Shown: one piece after another, positions 26,800 to 38,515 of the stretch | Position numbering within the stretch: position 1 is the stretch's first letter | Layout: each line of letters begins with the position of its first letter | Origin: Heterobilharzia americana | Lineage: Eukaryota; Platyhelminthes; Trematoda; Strigeidida; Schistosomatidae | Length of the DNA stretch: 64,000 nucleotides | Direction: 5' to 3' | NCBI GenBank assembly: GCA_944470555.2 | Contig: OX104127.1 | Coordinates: 154,395,776-154,459,775, forward strand | Position numbers and translations under genes: made by a program | Notes under the pieces: model-generated | What the model was told of the DNA's origin: nothing | Database searches by the model: none | Seen by the model: the letters and a program-made list of their open reading frames with translations, nothing else

Positions 26800-27840
26800 A
26801 ATACGAATCAGTCATCAGAGCCGCTTGAAAGACTAAAACTATCCGGTTCAGTAATTCCTCGACTATATGGTCTTCCTAAAATTCATAGGAAAGGGGTTGA
26901 AATAAACAGTTCGCCGTAGCATAGGATTGATAAATGGTTGGCTGAAATTCTTCAGCAAGTGAAGAATCAGATCACTAATTATGGTACTTCTGACTCTTTA
27001 GATTCCTTTAACTGCATAAGAGATATCAACTTATATGGTAAGTGTATTTTATCACTGAACGTCACATCATTTTTCTTTGACGAAAACAATCTGCTTACTA
27101 TGTGTTTTTAATGAAATTTGTCCACTGATAGACCAATTTCATCTATACAACCGATACATAGATGACACTTTCATCATCTGTGAGGAGGATAATAACCTTC
27201 AAGAAATATTATGAAAGTTCACTGAATGTCATAAGTTCATTAAATTTACTGTGGAAACTGAAAATAACTCAGAATTTCGCTTCCTGAGGGTTCTACTCAA
27301 AAGGAGACATGATGTTTCCTTAAAGAGATCCATTTACAGAAAGAAGACCTGTAATAGTCAATATACTCATTTCCAAAACTGGGTTCTATGAGTCATGAAA
27401 AGAAATCTAATTCATTCACTATGCACACAAATTAGAAGAATTTGTACGTATGGTGCAGTAAACGACGAGCTGAAAATTCTTCTAAGAGTGTTAATGGAAA
27501 ATATTTATCTTTTAAGATCCACTGAGAGGAATATGAGGCTTAAGGATTCCAAAGAATAAACCCCTAAAGTACCAATGAACACATTGTTTACGAAAATAGG
27601 ATCCAAGAGAGATACAACGGCAGAGTGAAGAAATGATTGTGCAAAGGACTGAGGAAGACCCTCTTTTCCTCTAAGCTTCGAATTGTTTTCTTCGGTCAAA
27701 AACTAATTGGAGGGTGTGTAAAGGATTTTAGGAAGTTGTCCTGGTGCGGGCTTGACAGATGCAGAAGCCAATCACTAATTAATCGAACTTGTTATATACC
27801 CATGAATACGAGACCAGGAAAGAACACAATAGCGTAGTCG
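26800..27840 (+). mobile_element. Second-family PLE fragment, decayed reverse transcriptase
   Basis: Broken frames follow PLE reverse-transcriptase order: IPRLYGLPKIHRKG (26850-26900), RDINLYGKCILSLNVTS (27020-27070), the catalytic box NRYIDDTFIIC with YIDD at 27155-27166, FLRVLLKRRHDVSLKRSIYR (27285-27340) and a C-terminal stretch to about 27840. Stops and frameshifts are frequent. The sequence differs strongly from the PLE at 40481-42724 and represents another lineage. Confidence 0.7.
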
Positions 27841-29114
27841 GATGGAATAGTATATTTTTAAGGTCGTGCCAAGATACCGATGCTTTCCAAGTAACTGGCT
27901 AGAGGGTCGATTACGAGCATTGCAACGTAGGACGACAGAGTGCCAAATGGCGAAGTTGCTTGATTGGGTGCCTTCAGCTTAGCGAGTGCTGTTAAACTAT
28001 GAAGGTTAGCATCAATGTTGAATCTCATCGAATCCTAGGCCATTGATTCTGGAGGAGTGTGTGACGCTACAGGACAAACTACCGTTCTGAACTACTTCTA
28101 TATGTGTTTACCAATTCACCTGCTATTATGGAGCTGGCCATATGGGTGTTCTGTTCAAACGCATCTCCGAACACAATCTTGCATGGCTGTATAAAGGAGA
28201 ATGTTAAGCCATCAAAAGCTCGATTCTTAGGCATTCAGTTATCTGTGGTCACTATGCTCAGCGAAATTCTTCTTTCAGAGTCATTTTTGGGACTTGTTTT
28301 GATCAGTCGAGCATTTTCTATCCCTTTTTTAGAAAGAACAACATGGATTTTGGCTTAGATTAATAATCCTAGTAGACGACACAAAGTTGATTTTTGCATT
28401 ACTCCAACGCACCTGATATACATGAAGTTATTTCACCACTATGTCTTTAACTTTAAACATCAGTACCTGTTAATAACAGCCATAAAGTGTTGCAATATGA
28501 GCGTTCAGTAGCTTTCTGTTACTAGTAAATGACTAGAAGTGAAACATACACATAGTTGCTGAATTCCACAAATACCAGTTTCTGGAGTAAAATTGAAGAA
28601 TGAGAACTGGTAGTTGGCCATTCATAACTATGTTCATTTCTATCATCTAAGTTGCGTAAAGTGGGTTCACAGGAATAACTTACATTGCATCATTCTCTGA
28701 AATTGTGATCATTATTACCATGTGTCATAGGTAGAAAAATCTTGCACAGAGTGTGATCAAAAAATCATATTGGGACCTACTCATTAATGTTTTGTGCTTC
28801 GACATTCATGATTTTTGTGAAACTTACTAACTTGATCCTGATTTTACTTTCATAAGTAAAAATATTGCACATTTGTTCACAAAATCGAAATTTCTACTAT
28901 ACAGAAGTTTTTCTCACCTTGGCAGTAAACACATATATAGGTTGTTTATATTCTATTGTGAGATCTGAAGGATTATAAATGGGATGAGACTTCATGTGAC
29001 AATGTAATTCAGACCTGACACTGGTTTATTGACAGGTCGAAAACGCTACCTTTCTACCAGTTCAAATCGGAATCACTTTCATGATATTGTAAGATACAGG
29101 CAACTTACCTTGTT
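27841..29114. other. No gene seen
   Basis: No supported gene or repeat. One open frame at 28104-28358 has no splice context or recognisable relative. Confidence 0.45.
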
Positions 29115-29137
29115 TGTACTGTATTATCTGAGCTGGG

Positions 29138-29812
29138 TTGTTTAACAACCAACTACCAATCCTGGATGTTTTAGTCAGTAGGACAAATACCGGAAAGTTG
29201 GAAACCCAAATGTACAAGAAGCCAACACACACTGAACAAATCCTCAACTACAGTAGCAACAACTCAACAACCCACAAGATCAGTTGCCTGCAGACTCTAT
29301 TCAGAAGAGCGAGAACACACTGCAGTACAACAACTTCACGGAGAAACGAAGAAAATTACTTGATGTCCACCCTAAAGAAGAACGGCTACCCACGAAACTT
29401 TATCAGAAGATGCCTATCATCAACTACAAAGTCATCGACAGAAATCAACAAACGCATCGTCCTACCATACATAAAGAATGTATCAGAAATCACAACAAGA
29501 TTGCTGAGACCACTTGGAATGGGTGTGGCTCATAAACCAACAAATTCCCTCCAAACACTATTATGCAGACCAAAGGATGCAACAACCAAAGAAGACAAAC
29601 CGAATATCATTTACAAAATCAAGTGCAATAATTGTAGTCAACACTATATTGGACAAAGTGGCCGCCCTCTTCACATTCGTCTACATGAGCACCAACTGGC
29701 CATTAAACTTCACGACATTTCATCACTCATTTCAAAGCACATGGATAATTATGGACATAAATTGAACTTTGACAATGTAGAAATCTTGGAAGGAGGAAGG
29801 AAACACAAATAA
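29138..29812 (+). pseudogene. PLE polyprotein C-terminal half with GIY-YIG endonuclease
   Basis: This 224-codon frame has no stop but lacks the start and the catalytic YXDD of the reverse transcriptase. It opens in the post-palm region (LPILDVLVSRTNTGKLETQM, residues 6-25) and has the linker VLPYIKNVSEITTRLLR (108-124). The endonuclease follows, with IIYKIKCNNC (157-166), HYIGQSGR (169-176) and RLHEH (181-185). GIY-YIG nucleases nick target DNA for PLE integration. A frameshift after residue 224 separates it from REFLEAW-like codons (RGFLEAWHSGQ) near 29818-29850. It is a recent but dead copy. Confidence 0.8.
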
Positions 29813-30172
29813 TATCAGAGGATTCCTAGAAGCTTGGCATTCAGGTCAGTCAATCAGCAGTCAACAGATGTACAGACATAGACCCTATCTATCAATCAAT
29901 AAGAAAAATGATAAACGACAAAAACGTCAGGCAGAGGATTAGCCGCCAGGAAAGTCTGTACAGTCTTGATTGTATTGTGTTCTCTGAGCTCAGAGAACAA
30001 AATACAACCAAGACCATTCACCTGAGCTACAAATATTCTCCATTATTTCAAAGTCTGTACAGTGAATGGCACAACAATCAACGGAAAGAATCAATCACAA
30101 ACCGGTTAACCAGAGCAAGGTACTAAATCACTCATGGAGAGATGTTGACGGCTCATTTGATACTGAAGTTGG

Positions 30173-30211
30173 TGCTGATGATGTTGTCTAAAAAGATAAT
30201 GAAAGCTTCAC
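30173..30211 (+). ncRNA. Type I hammerhead ribozyme in PLE tail, second copy
   Basis: CTGATGA is at 30175-30181. Stem II is GTTGTC (30183-30188) and GATAAT (30195-30200) with loop TAAAAA. GAAA is at 30201-30204, palindromic AGCT at 30204-30207, and the predicted cleavage site follows T30208. Stem I starts GTG opposite CAC (30209-30211). All six stem II pairs survive as Watson-Crick or G-U despite three changes from the 20.8-kb copy. The same single extra T lies between core and stem II. Confidence 0.68.
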
Positions 30212-30290
30212 GACTAAACAGCCTATTTCAGAGAACACAATGCAACCAAGACCATCCACCTGAGCTACAAATATTCTCCATTATAGGCAA

Positions 30291-30829
30291 CTAATGTACA
30301 TGTTTGTCTCATTGTCTACATTTTGTTGGATTCAAGGGCCGTATAGTTTCATCTTCATGCTTAAGCCACATCGAAATATCATTTATCTACCAAAGCAGAG
30401 TTATCTTTCTACATTTTTCAATTGTTTTTCTTAGACAGAAGTAAATGTGTGATTTAACTGAATATATTTTAAAGATTAAAACCTCTGCATAAGGGTTTTA
30501 TTGAAGTATCAAAGGTGTGTGAATACAAACGCTGAAAAACATAAATTAAGACGTTTCAGGAGGATTGTGTATCCGAAGTGCAGATGTCCACAGCTCCTCT
30601 GTAAAAAGGCACTCAGTTCTAATCTGACAACCAACGGTATTCATAAACTGATGGAATTGTCATGGGTTTGCTATTAGACTCTCTATCCTGAAATCTTTAT
30701 AGATTAACTAGAAAAAGCATACCTAAATCCAGTAGTCCTGAAGACTATACATTGTGGCAAGCAAGTTGATAACAGGCGGGTAGATTGTAGTAATATAAAC
30801 CATGCATCATAGCTGTTTAGAAATTACAA
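30291..30829. other. No gene seen
   Basis: AT-rich spacer without recognised content. Confidence 0.4.
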
Positions 30830-31460
30830 ATGAAGCTCTTACTCACATGAAGTTTGCCGTGGACTATCAGCATTCTAATCAGTTTAACTTTCAAGACTTC
30901 CGTATGAAGTGAAGAAATGATGGCACATTTGAGAAGGATATCTATAGAAAAGAGAAAAGTGTTACGGTTTTTGTCGAAACACTTATTAGCGGGTGAAAAT
31001 TATGTTCAGAAAAAAATTTAAAAAATAGACCATGACTACTGAAGAGAATCTAAATGAATATGCATACTTCGAAGGAGTTCATCTCGAGAAACGAAAAACT
31101 GGTGGAATCAAAATTTAAACCTCAGTATGTTGAAAAGAAATGGTTTATTATCCTCCTTTTTTCAAAAGTGAACTGTTAAGACGAACTGAGAACCTAATCA
31201 AAGGAGCACTGAACAAGATATTGCCTTCAGTTGCCTTGGTCTCAATTAAAAGTGCACCTTATCCATTAAACCATGCGGAGCAGATAAGTACTCTGTTTAT
31301 GTCGTCTCCAACTGCATTTAAAAGTTCACATACACTTCTGGGAGCAAGTATGCAAGAAGAAGATTTTCTGGACATGTCACCCACTCAAAAGAAAAATAGT
31401 CTTGACAAGCGCAATAACAAGATATTAAGTGAATATGGGAAAATTATTTGGGTTTGATCA
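30830..31460 (+). mobile_element. PLE fragment, decayed
   Basis: The region reads FQDFRMK and then DGTFEKDIYRKEK near 30890-30960, matching the post-palm segment of PLE reverse transcriptases. It continues with YYPPFFKSELLRRTENLIKG (31142-31201) and ALNKILPSVALV, resembling the linker before the endonuclease. Most of the GIY-YIG core is gone. It is a different family from its neighbours. Confidence 0.55.
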
Positions 31461-32356
31461 CATCTCTGAGTTCATCAATACAGAGAGAATAGTCAGACGA
31501 CTTGGTTCTGCTGCAGGATTCATAAGTAAATGAATGACACCTCATCTCTGTTTACATCATGATAGTGTGATTAATTTCGCATCAGCCTGCTAACTATGCT
31601 CTAACATTTTTGCATTATCCTTATTTTACCTGCTTCATATTTCCCTTATAAATTTCACCCAGAGATTTAAATTCATTCTCAACGTTCATAACATGAGTTT
31701 AATACGTAACTCTTTTCTTTCTTCCTGATTCCCTCTGTTTATGTGAAGTATTATGAGTATATCAACCCTTATTCGGATCGGTTTACTGTTATCTAGTCTC
31801 TATATTTCCTTGATTTGTTGATGTGCTGTGAATCCTAAACCTGGTCTTTGCCTGAAACGTTTGACGTATATTTGATATTTACTTAGTGATCATAATAATA
31901 CTTCTAATTGCAAGCTGATGGTTACCTGATGACAAGCCATGAAATAAAGTCTATGGATTGAACCTTCAAATATCCTTTTTCTTGATCTGTTCAGAGTTAC
32001 CAAAGGAACCAAGTGTATGAAAAATCTGAAAGGTTGTTGCTATCACGTCCTCAATACTTAATGTACCGTGGTGTTGGTTACTATCAAAATATGTCAGTCA
32101 AGAGGATTGATACCATCTCATGAAATGATTAAAAGGTTGGTTAACAGTAAAAGAACAAAATTTAATTTCCTAATATTTTTAATTTATTTTAGTTTATTTT
32201 CAAACAACTCTGTGTTGAAAAACGCTTTGTAATAGTGATTGACAGAATCTAAAATAAGAGAAACAGAAGAATTTACTTTGAAAATCACCTTTTCAAGTCA
32301 AAACTAATTACGTTTTTTTGTGTCAGCTTCCCTGCATATCTTGTTTACACCAACTG
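31461..32356. other. No gene seen
   Basis: AT-rich, no supported gene. A CTGATGA with a nearby GAAA at 31928-31950 was examined and rejected as a hammerhead. Confidence 0.4.

Positions 32357-32435
<79 letters not shown>
32357..32435. repeat. (AT)n microsatellite
   Basis: A 79-bp AT dinucleotide run interrupted once by G at 32381. Confidence 0.98.
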
Positions 32436-32439
<4 letters not shown>

Positions 32440-32885
32440 AAAAACCGGAAGTTCGATTTAAGAAAGTCTCTTTTCAGTTAATTTATTTTTAATAATAATA
32501 GAGTTGCATAAAGTTTTTGAAGTTTCAGAACAACATTAAACAGTGCACATAAAAGATTCGGAATTTTATTTGCTTATTTTGACCGTAGTTAGCCACTGGG
32601 ATTATGAGGTTATTGAATCTAATTTCATGCAAAATGTTTTGCAAGCATGTACGCAGGATGTATAAGAAATAAAAACGATGTTCCTAAATAAGCAGTTAGG
32701 CAAGTAAAGTGGTAATAGTGAAAATGACTTGACATTAGGCTTCAAATTGAGAAAGAGGCATGGGATTGCAAATGAGAGTGAGAAGTTTAAGATGATTTAT
32801 TCAAATCCTCTTTCATAAAAAATTATTGACAAATGTACATATTGTGTTCAGTAATTAAACAGTTTGACACACAGCATATATTTAA

Positions 32886-35780
32886 TTTTCCCTTGGGTTC
32901 CTAGTGGAACATAGGAGTTCAGTAGCACGTCTCCATTCCACTCTGTTCTCTGCAGTCTTTTAAACCTGCATCCACAACAGCCAACAAGCTTCCATTTCTT
33001 CCTCACTCCATCTCCTCCATGTCACCACCACATGGCACGCCTAACTCGTCGTCCAACCATTTGGGGTCAACTCGAGGGCTTGTCCTGATGCTTGATGTCC
33101 TCAGTCGATCTTCTCACTGTATGTACAATCCTACCCGTCTCCACCTTCTTCTACATCTTTCTTGGGCGATAGGTTCTTGCTTGGTTCATTCCCAGAGCTC
33201 CTTCTTCCTCATTCTCATTATTCCGTCCATCTGATCTGATCTTCAGTATCGAGCAAGCGTAGGTGGCAGCTGTTCATGTATGTCTGCAGTTTGTTGGAAA
33301 TGTTTTTCGTAACACGCTACGTCTCACAACCACTACATAGAAGCACTGAATTGACTGAATTAGTGCTGGGAATCCGGATCTCGTTCCTTATGCTGACTGG
33401 AGTGTAGTGGATCTCCACACTCATCACTTCACATTGATGCAGGAAGGTCTGTCTTGCTGTCTTCCCAATCCTGGCTCCTTCGACATCCTCGTCTGTGCCT
33501 GTGCCACCTCTAGTTGAAACGATGCTGTCCAACTAGGTGTGTGAAACAGACTACTTCCTCTAGGCTTTTCCCGTTCATGATGATTTGTGCCTCTTGTTGT
33601 TGATGCTGTTGTTCGTTGGGTATCTTCATCACCTCCATCTTCTCCACACTCACTTGAAGTCCCATCTTCGCTGCCCAGCTCTTCTGTCAACTTGTCACTT
33701 TCCACCTGTAGATCTTCGAGTAGGCGCGACAAGACATCAGATATTAATCATCATCGACAACTGAATCTACATCTCCTAGGCTCTTCTCTTCGATCCAGCC
33801 TGTGTATTCCCATCTTCTCACTCCTCACGGTTTGCTGCATGATCCAGTCGACTCGACCACAATGAGGAGGATGATCGATGGTGGTAGGCAGCAGCCTTGT
33901 CTTACTCCTGTCTTCACTTCAAAGATGTCGCTGAGCTTTCATTGTGGATCACTTGGGATGTGGCGTCGTCATATATTTGTTGAATGAGGTTGATGAAGAT
34001 TGGTGGCACTGACACCGTAGTGTTGACTCAGCTGCCTGCCAAATTACTTGTGAGTCGACGTTGTCGAAGGCCATTTCAAAGTGGATGAAGTTGAGGTAGA
34101 GATGCTTATGTCTCCCCTTTTTTTGGGAGTTTGACAAGGTAACCGTTCCTCCAGTCAGTGGATAGGTACCTTTCCTTCCTCCCTTCCAAAACTTCTGCAA
34201 TGGTAGTGTGATGTGAGCATGTCCGCTGTCGTCTCTGCGTGTGTTCCCAGTGCTTCTGGTGGAATCCTATCTGGTCCTGCTACTTTCCCGAATTTCAGCA
34301 GTTTTTATGGCATTCAGAAATTTGCTTTTGTCGGAGGATATGTGTTCACTGATAGTTGTATGACTGTGCCACTGGTGGTATTTGTGTACGAGATGCAGAT
34401 GATGGTCAATTCAAGAGCTTTTCGAAGTGGTCAGTTCATTGTTTCCTTTGTGTTTCCTCTTTGGCGGTAACCAGCTTCCCTTCACCATCGTTCATTGGTT
34501 TCGTCTGCGTTCGTCTCTTCCGAGATCCATAGTAACCTGGTTATTTGACACAATGATGTCAGGTATCTCCTACCAGCAGCCTGTTCTGCTTCACTTGCCA
34601 GTGTGTCGTAGAAGTGGCTTTTGTCTTTGCGTGCACTCTTCTTCACTGCTCTGTCCAGTCCAGTGTTTTGTACATTGTACTCAGTTCATCTTATCGTTGT
34701 GCATCCTTGCACTGCTTCATCTTCTGCTTCACCATCCTCCTCTCCCTTCTCAATCACCTCCCATGTGTCCGTCGAGATCCATTCCTTGTCTTGTCCCCTC
34801 TTCCCTCCTAGCATGGTTATGCAGATTTCTTTCCACATAGCTTTCAGAGAGTTCCAGTGCTAATCCACACCCTATCCTTCAGCGATGTTGCTCGATATCC
34901 CCCATTTCGTTCTGATGCCTGATGTGAAAATATCCTTTGCAGTTTCGCCCTTCGGTTCAGTTTCTGTTCTGAGTGTTCAACTAGAACTGTGGTCTATCAC
35001 CGATTTCTTTTAAGGCCTTCAACTTGATTTGGAAGGTGGATTCCATGCACTAGACAGTGAGTGGTGTGAAACTACATCTGCTCCTCTTCTTCATCTGATC
35101 TTGTCTGCAGTGGGCTGGCTGCATCTCCACTTTCTTGAGATTGGGATGACATCGATCTGATTTTTGGTGTAGTGTTTCCTGGTGTCAACCCATGATTGGT
35201 TTTCTTCCTGTGTTGTCTGCTCCATGCAGTTTGGCATTCATGTCACCCCACCCATTATAATTTTGATGTCGCCAACTGGAGTCTCGCCTAGCACTCACTG
35301 ATTGCAGTTGTGTGTAGAATTCCTCCTTCTTCTTCTCTCGATCTGCATTATTTGTAGGTGCATCGGGCAGCATGGTATGACTGTGACTTTCCTTCCTTTT
35401 GATTTGAATCTTGCTGTCATAATATTGATCCTGGAATAGACTGGTTCCCACTGCATGAGGGCCTTCGATGTTATTGAAGATTTCGTGATAGCCACTCGGA
35501 TACTGAATGTCATCATGGTTGTCGTCTGGGTGACAATATCGAAGTAGATTATTGACCCTCCATTTGATAGTTTAAAGAGTCCACTTTCATTTAGTCTGCT
35601 CCCACAAATTCCAAGCACTTCCTTGTCATACCTTCTCATTTCTTTGGCAATCTATGCAGTCTTGGTAGGTTCATACATAGTGTGGACATTCCATATCCTT
35701 ATGCTTACTATCGCTTTTTCTAGTCATCAACGGCTAGGCAGTAGTTTCCATGATAAAGAGTAACTACTGCTGCCTGACTG
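32886..35780 (-). mobile_element. RTE-like non-LTR retrotransposon, decayed copy C
   Basis: This is the fullest RTE copy in the window. Read on the minus strand it begins near 35780 with the endonuclease start (WNVHTMYEPTKTA, then KEVLGICGSRLNESGLFKLS near 35620-35560). It then runs through the same segments as copy B and ends in CCCAAGGGAAAA at 32886. The block 35398-32886 is almost identical to copy B and carries the same stops, the 5-bp insertion and the VVDD lesion. The 5' part beyond 35398 is absent from B. No functional protein can be made. Confidence 0.9.
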
Positions 35781-37423
35781 CGCATATATATGAGGAGAGA
35801 TAACCTAAAATGCCTGTCGAAATAGTCACGAAATGTTAATTTTCATTCACTTACAACACCCTATATTTTAAAACATATGAGTATTACATCAAATTGTATA
35901 CTCAGTTATTGTTGAAAATTTTGGAGATTTAGCTTATGGTTGGACAATAATTTCAGGAGAAGACTGATTTCTTCTGAGTTCAAACAGAACTTTTTTAAAG
36001 CCTTTTCAAAGTAGTTTTCATGAAGTGTCAGTGAGGTTGAGGTTGTAGTCTTTTGCCTTATAGAAATCTTAAATAAACCTATTTAGGTGAAAAACCAGTT
36101 TGAACTGTCCAAATAAAGGCTAAGTTATTTTTCTTTTTCCTTGTTGTTTTTAAAGCTTTAGCATATTGGACTGTTTATCAGAACACAAATGTTTACATAC
36201 AATTGCTCCCACCTAACAATGAAGTCATTCTAGTAACTTTCTCATATAGTGTGTTTGGAATGATGGTTTGTGTCATACCTTAAGTGAAGTCCCAAGAAAC
36301 GATCAGTATGATAAGCTAAGAAACTGTACTCATGATGTCTCGGAGGCTTACATATTGTCCGATGTGGTGACCTCTTTAATTGACAATAGGGTAGACATAG
36401 GTAAAACATTTATGAACTAGCTACATTGCGTTTTAGATGGTTGACCTTGATTAGTGACTTTTAATCCACTACAATATTTGGAACCCACTCAAGAGATAGC
36501 ACCACTTATTGGCTTGAAACAATATAAGACGTGACCAAGTAACTGTTTCAGTTGTAATTAGGCTGTATTTTATTTGTATTTTCGACTTTTGAAAACCAAT
36601 AATGAATGTACTTTATCATTTTGGCTATCTGAGATAGCCGTGGTTTGGCAGATTAGTATTGATACCAGGTGATGATAGAAAGTACGAATGTAGTTTATGC
36701 AAATGCTTCTTGTTTGGAGATGATTTCGCCACTACATATCTCTCTTAGTTTTCATATTTTTATAACCAATTTGGCTTTTATGACAGTTTCGTAGCACTCA
36801 TGATGTAAAAAAATGCCTCATCGGTCTGTTTTCTTCTAAATTTTTTTAGAAAACAAAGTGAAATGAAAACATGATTCAAATGGTACCATTCCAATTTCAT
36901 AAAATGAAAACCTTTTGCAATGATTTAGCCTTTATGATTTATTTCAATACTATATGTTGCAAAGAAACGAAACTTAATTATTAATGTACATAACTCCTTT
37001 ACTTCAGTTTTCACTACGGGTCAAAGGAGCATATTGAGGTAAATTATAAAAAGCTTTAAATCATCATGTCTTCTCGTGCACTATTTCAACGTGATATAAG
37101 GGAAATATAGGGCGGAAAATCATAATATTCAAAGTATGTAAACAGCTGTAGTCAGTCATATTGGCATGTGTCAACTTTTCCACTTGACGAAACTTTTTAT
37201 TCTATGAAGTTTCAAGACAGAGTAAAAGGCTTAATAGCAACTTCTTCCAATAAAAGCAATGAAATTCTTTGCATTAGGTGACTTGCCTAAGCATTTATAT
37301 TAAAAGTGATAAGTGTCCTTTAAGACTATAGTTATTTTCTTTTTAATATACTGAACTAAATGAAACCCATTCATTTCATCAAAATAGAAATCGAGATTAG
37401 AAATGTTACAGCAACACCTATGG

Positions 37424-37426
<3 letters not shown>
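35781..37426. other. No gene seen
   Basis: AT-rich sequence with no recognised gene or repeat. Confidence 0.45.

Positions 37427-37471
<45 letters not shown>
37427..37471. repeat. (TA)n microsatellite
   Basis: A perfect 45-bp AT/TA run. Open frames that read through it as alternating Ile and Tyr are artefacts. Confidence 0.98.
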
Positions 37472-37474
<3 letters not shown>

Positions 37475-38294
37475 GTGTAAATAAATAGTTCCAACAGTTG
37501 GTATGATCAAGGGCAGTAATTTTGCTCGAAATGTTACCAAAACTAAATGCCATCGCTGTATGTAAAGATTCATTACAAATATATTTATAATTAACCGTCT
37601 GATTAATTTTATACTCTTATATGGGTGACATATAACTTTATACAGACATCTGAGTATACCTTGGATCTAATTACAGTAAAGAAAAGCTCTGGTCCTTCGT
37701 TGGTAGAACAGTTTCTAATGCTTCAACAGTTGGGATTTTTAAAGTTAACTTTGAACGAAGTACATTTAATGATAAAGGTTATATCTACCTGTAATTTGCA
37801 CTAAACGTGTGATGCATTATAACTTGTAATAAACATTTCTATACACTGAATCTCACTTTACTTCACTTTTTCAACCCTTACTTTCTGTTTGGCATTCCTT
37901 TTGGAAAATACCAGAAGGTAAGAGCATGAGTTTCTTTCAAAAAAGAACACAAAGAACGTGATTCTAAATCGTACACAGGTGTTGAAAATAAAATTTTTCT
38001 CAGATAACATTTAGTAAACTCTACTTAATCATAGGAGATAAAGCATCTTCAAAATTACACACTAAAAAAAATACTGTCTGATGAAAAGGTTAAAAAAATT
38101 TTCATTTCCTCAGAAGATTAATAGCTAGCGAACAACATCTACCATCTTAACTTCGTCTGTCTTCTAAAAACCGAGTTTTAGTAGTTGATCGTAGAAGTGA
38201 TATCTAACAACAATAAGTAGTATAGTCGGTTGCAAGAGAAATGGACAGACTATCTTTTGTGAACTCTAAACCATATAGGTCAACCTTAGTAACA

Positions 38295-38515
38295 AAAAGT
38301 AGATATAATCAGTCAGTTAGGTGGAGGCGATCGATAGTAAACTCTGCTTGACATCGGTTTCGTGCTTGTTGGCACTCCTCAGCAAGACACACCAGTGACC
38401 TCGATGAAAGTGATGCCCGCCTTATATTCAAACCCATATTACCGAGCACTTCAGTGACAGATGTTACGACTGAGCTATTAGAGTCGCGACTGGATTAGTT
38501 ACACTGATTGGCCAC
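38295..38515 (-). repeat. SM-alpha-type SINE with hammerhead core, second subfamily
   Basis: Read on the minus strand it has a Pol III A-box-like TAGCTCAGTCG and a B-box-like GGGTTTGAATA. A hammerhead follows with CTGAGGA, a perfect stem II (GTGC, loop CAACAA, GCAC) and GAAA near 38395-38355. Stem I and stem III next to the predicted cleavage site are weak, so it is probably inactive. The relic at 45110-45245 belongs to the same subfamily. Confidence 0.6.

Larger units (their letters stand above)
29115..30290 (+). mobile_element. Third-family PLE, 5'-truncated, with tail and hammerhead
   Basis: The element comprises the coding part at 29138-29812 (continuing in another frame to about 29960) and a 3' tail. 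The tail has a 16-bp palindrome TCTCTGAGCTCAGAGA (29981-29996), a hammerhead (30173-30211) and two copies of a block containing ACCTGAGCTACAAATATTCT (29991-30046 and 30229-30285). The 5' end is lost before the catalytic part of the reverse transcriptase. Confidence 0.75.

Noticed and set aside
31928..31960. CTGATGA followed closely by GAAA, hammerhead-like
   Set aside because: The bases between cannot form stem II and nothing pairs as stem I, so the motif spacing is chance.
33019..34863. Many plus-strand frames of 60-137 codons in this stretch
   Set aside because: Antisense frames of decayed RTE copy C, identical to those in copy B; not genes.
37300..37553. Minus-strand open frames of 60-64 codons
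   Set aside because: They read through the (TA)n run as alternating Ile and Tyr; no coding signal outside it.
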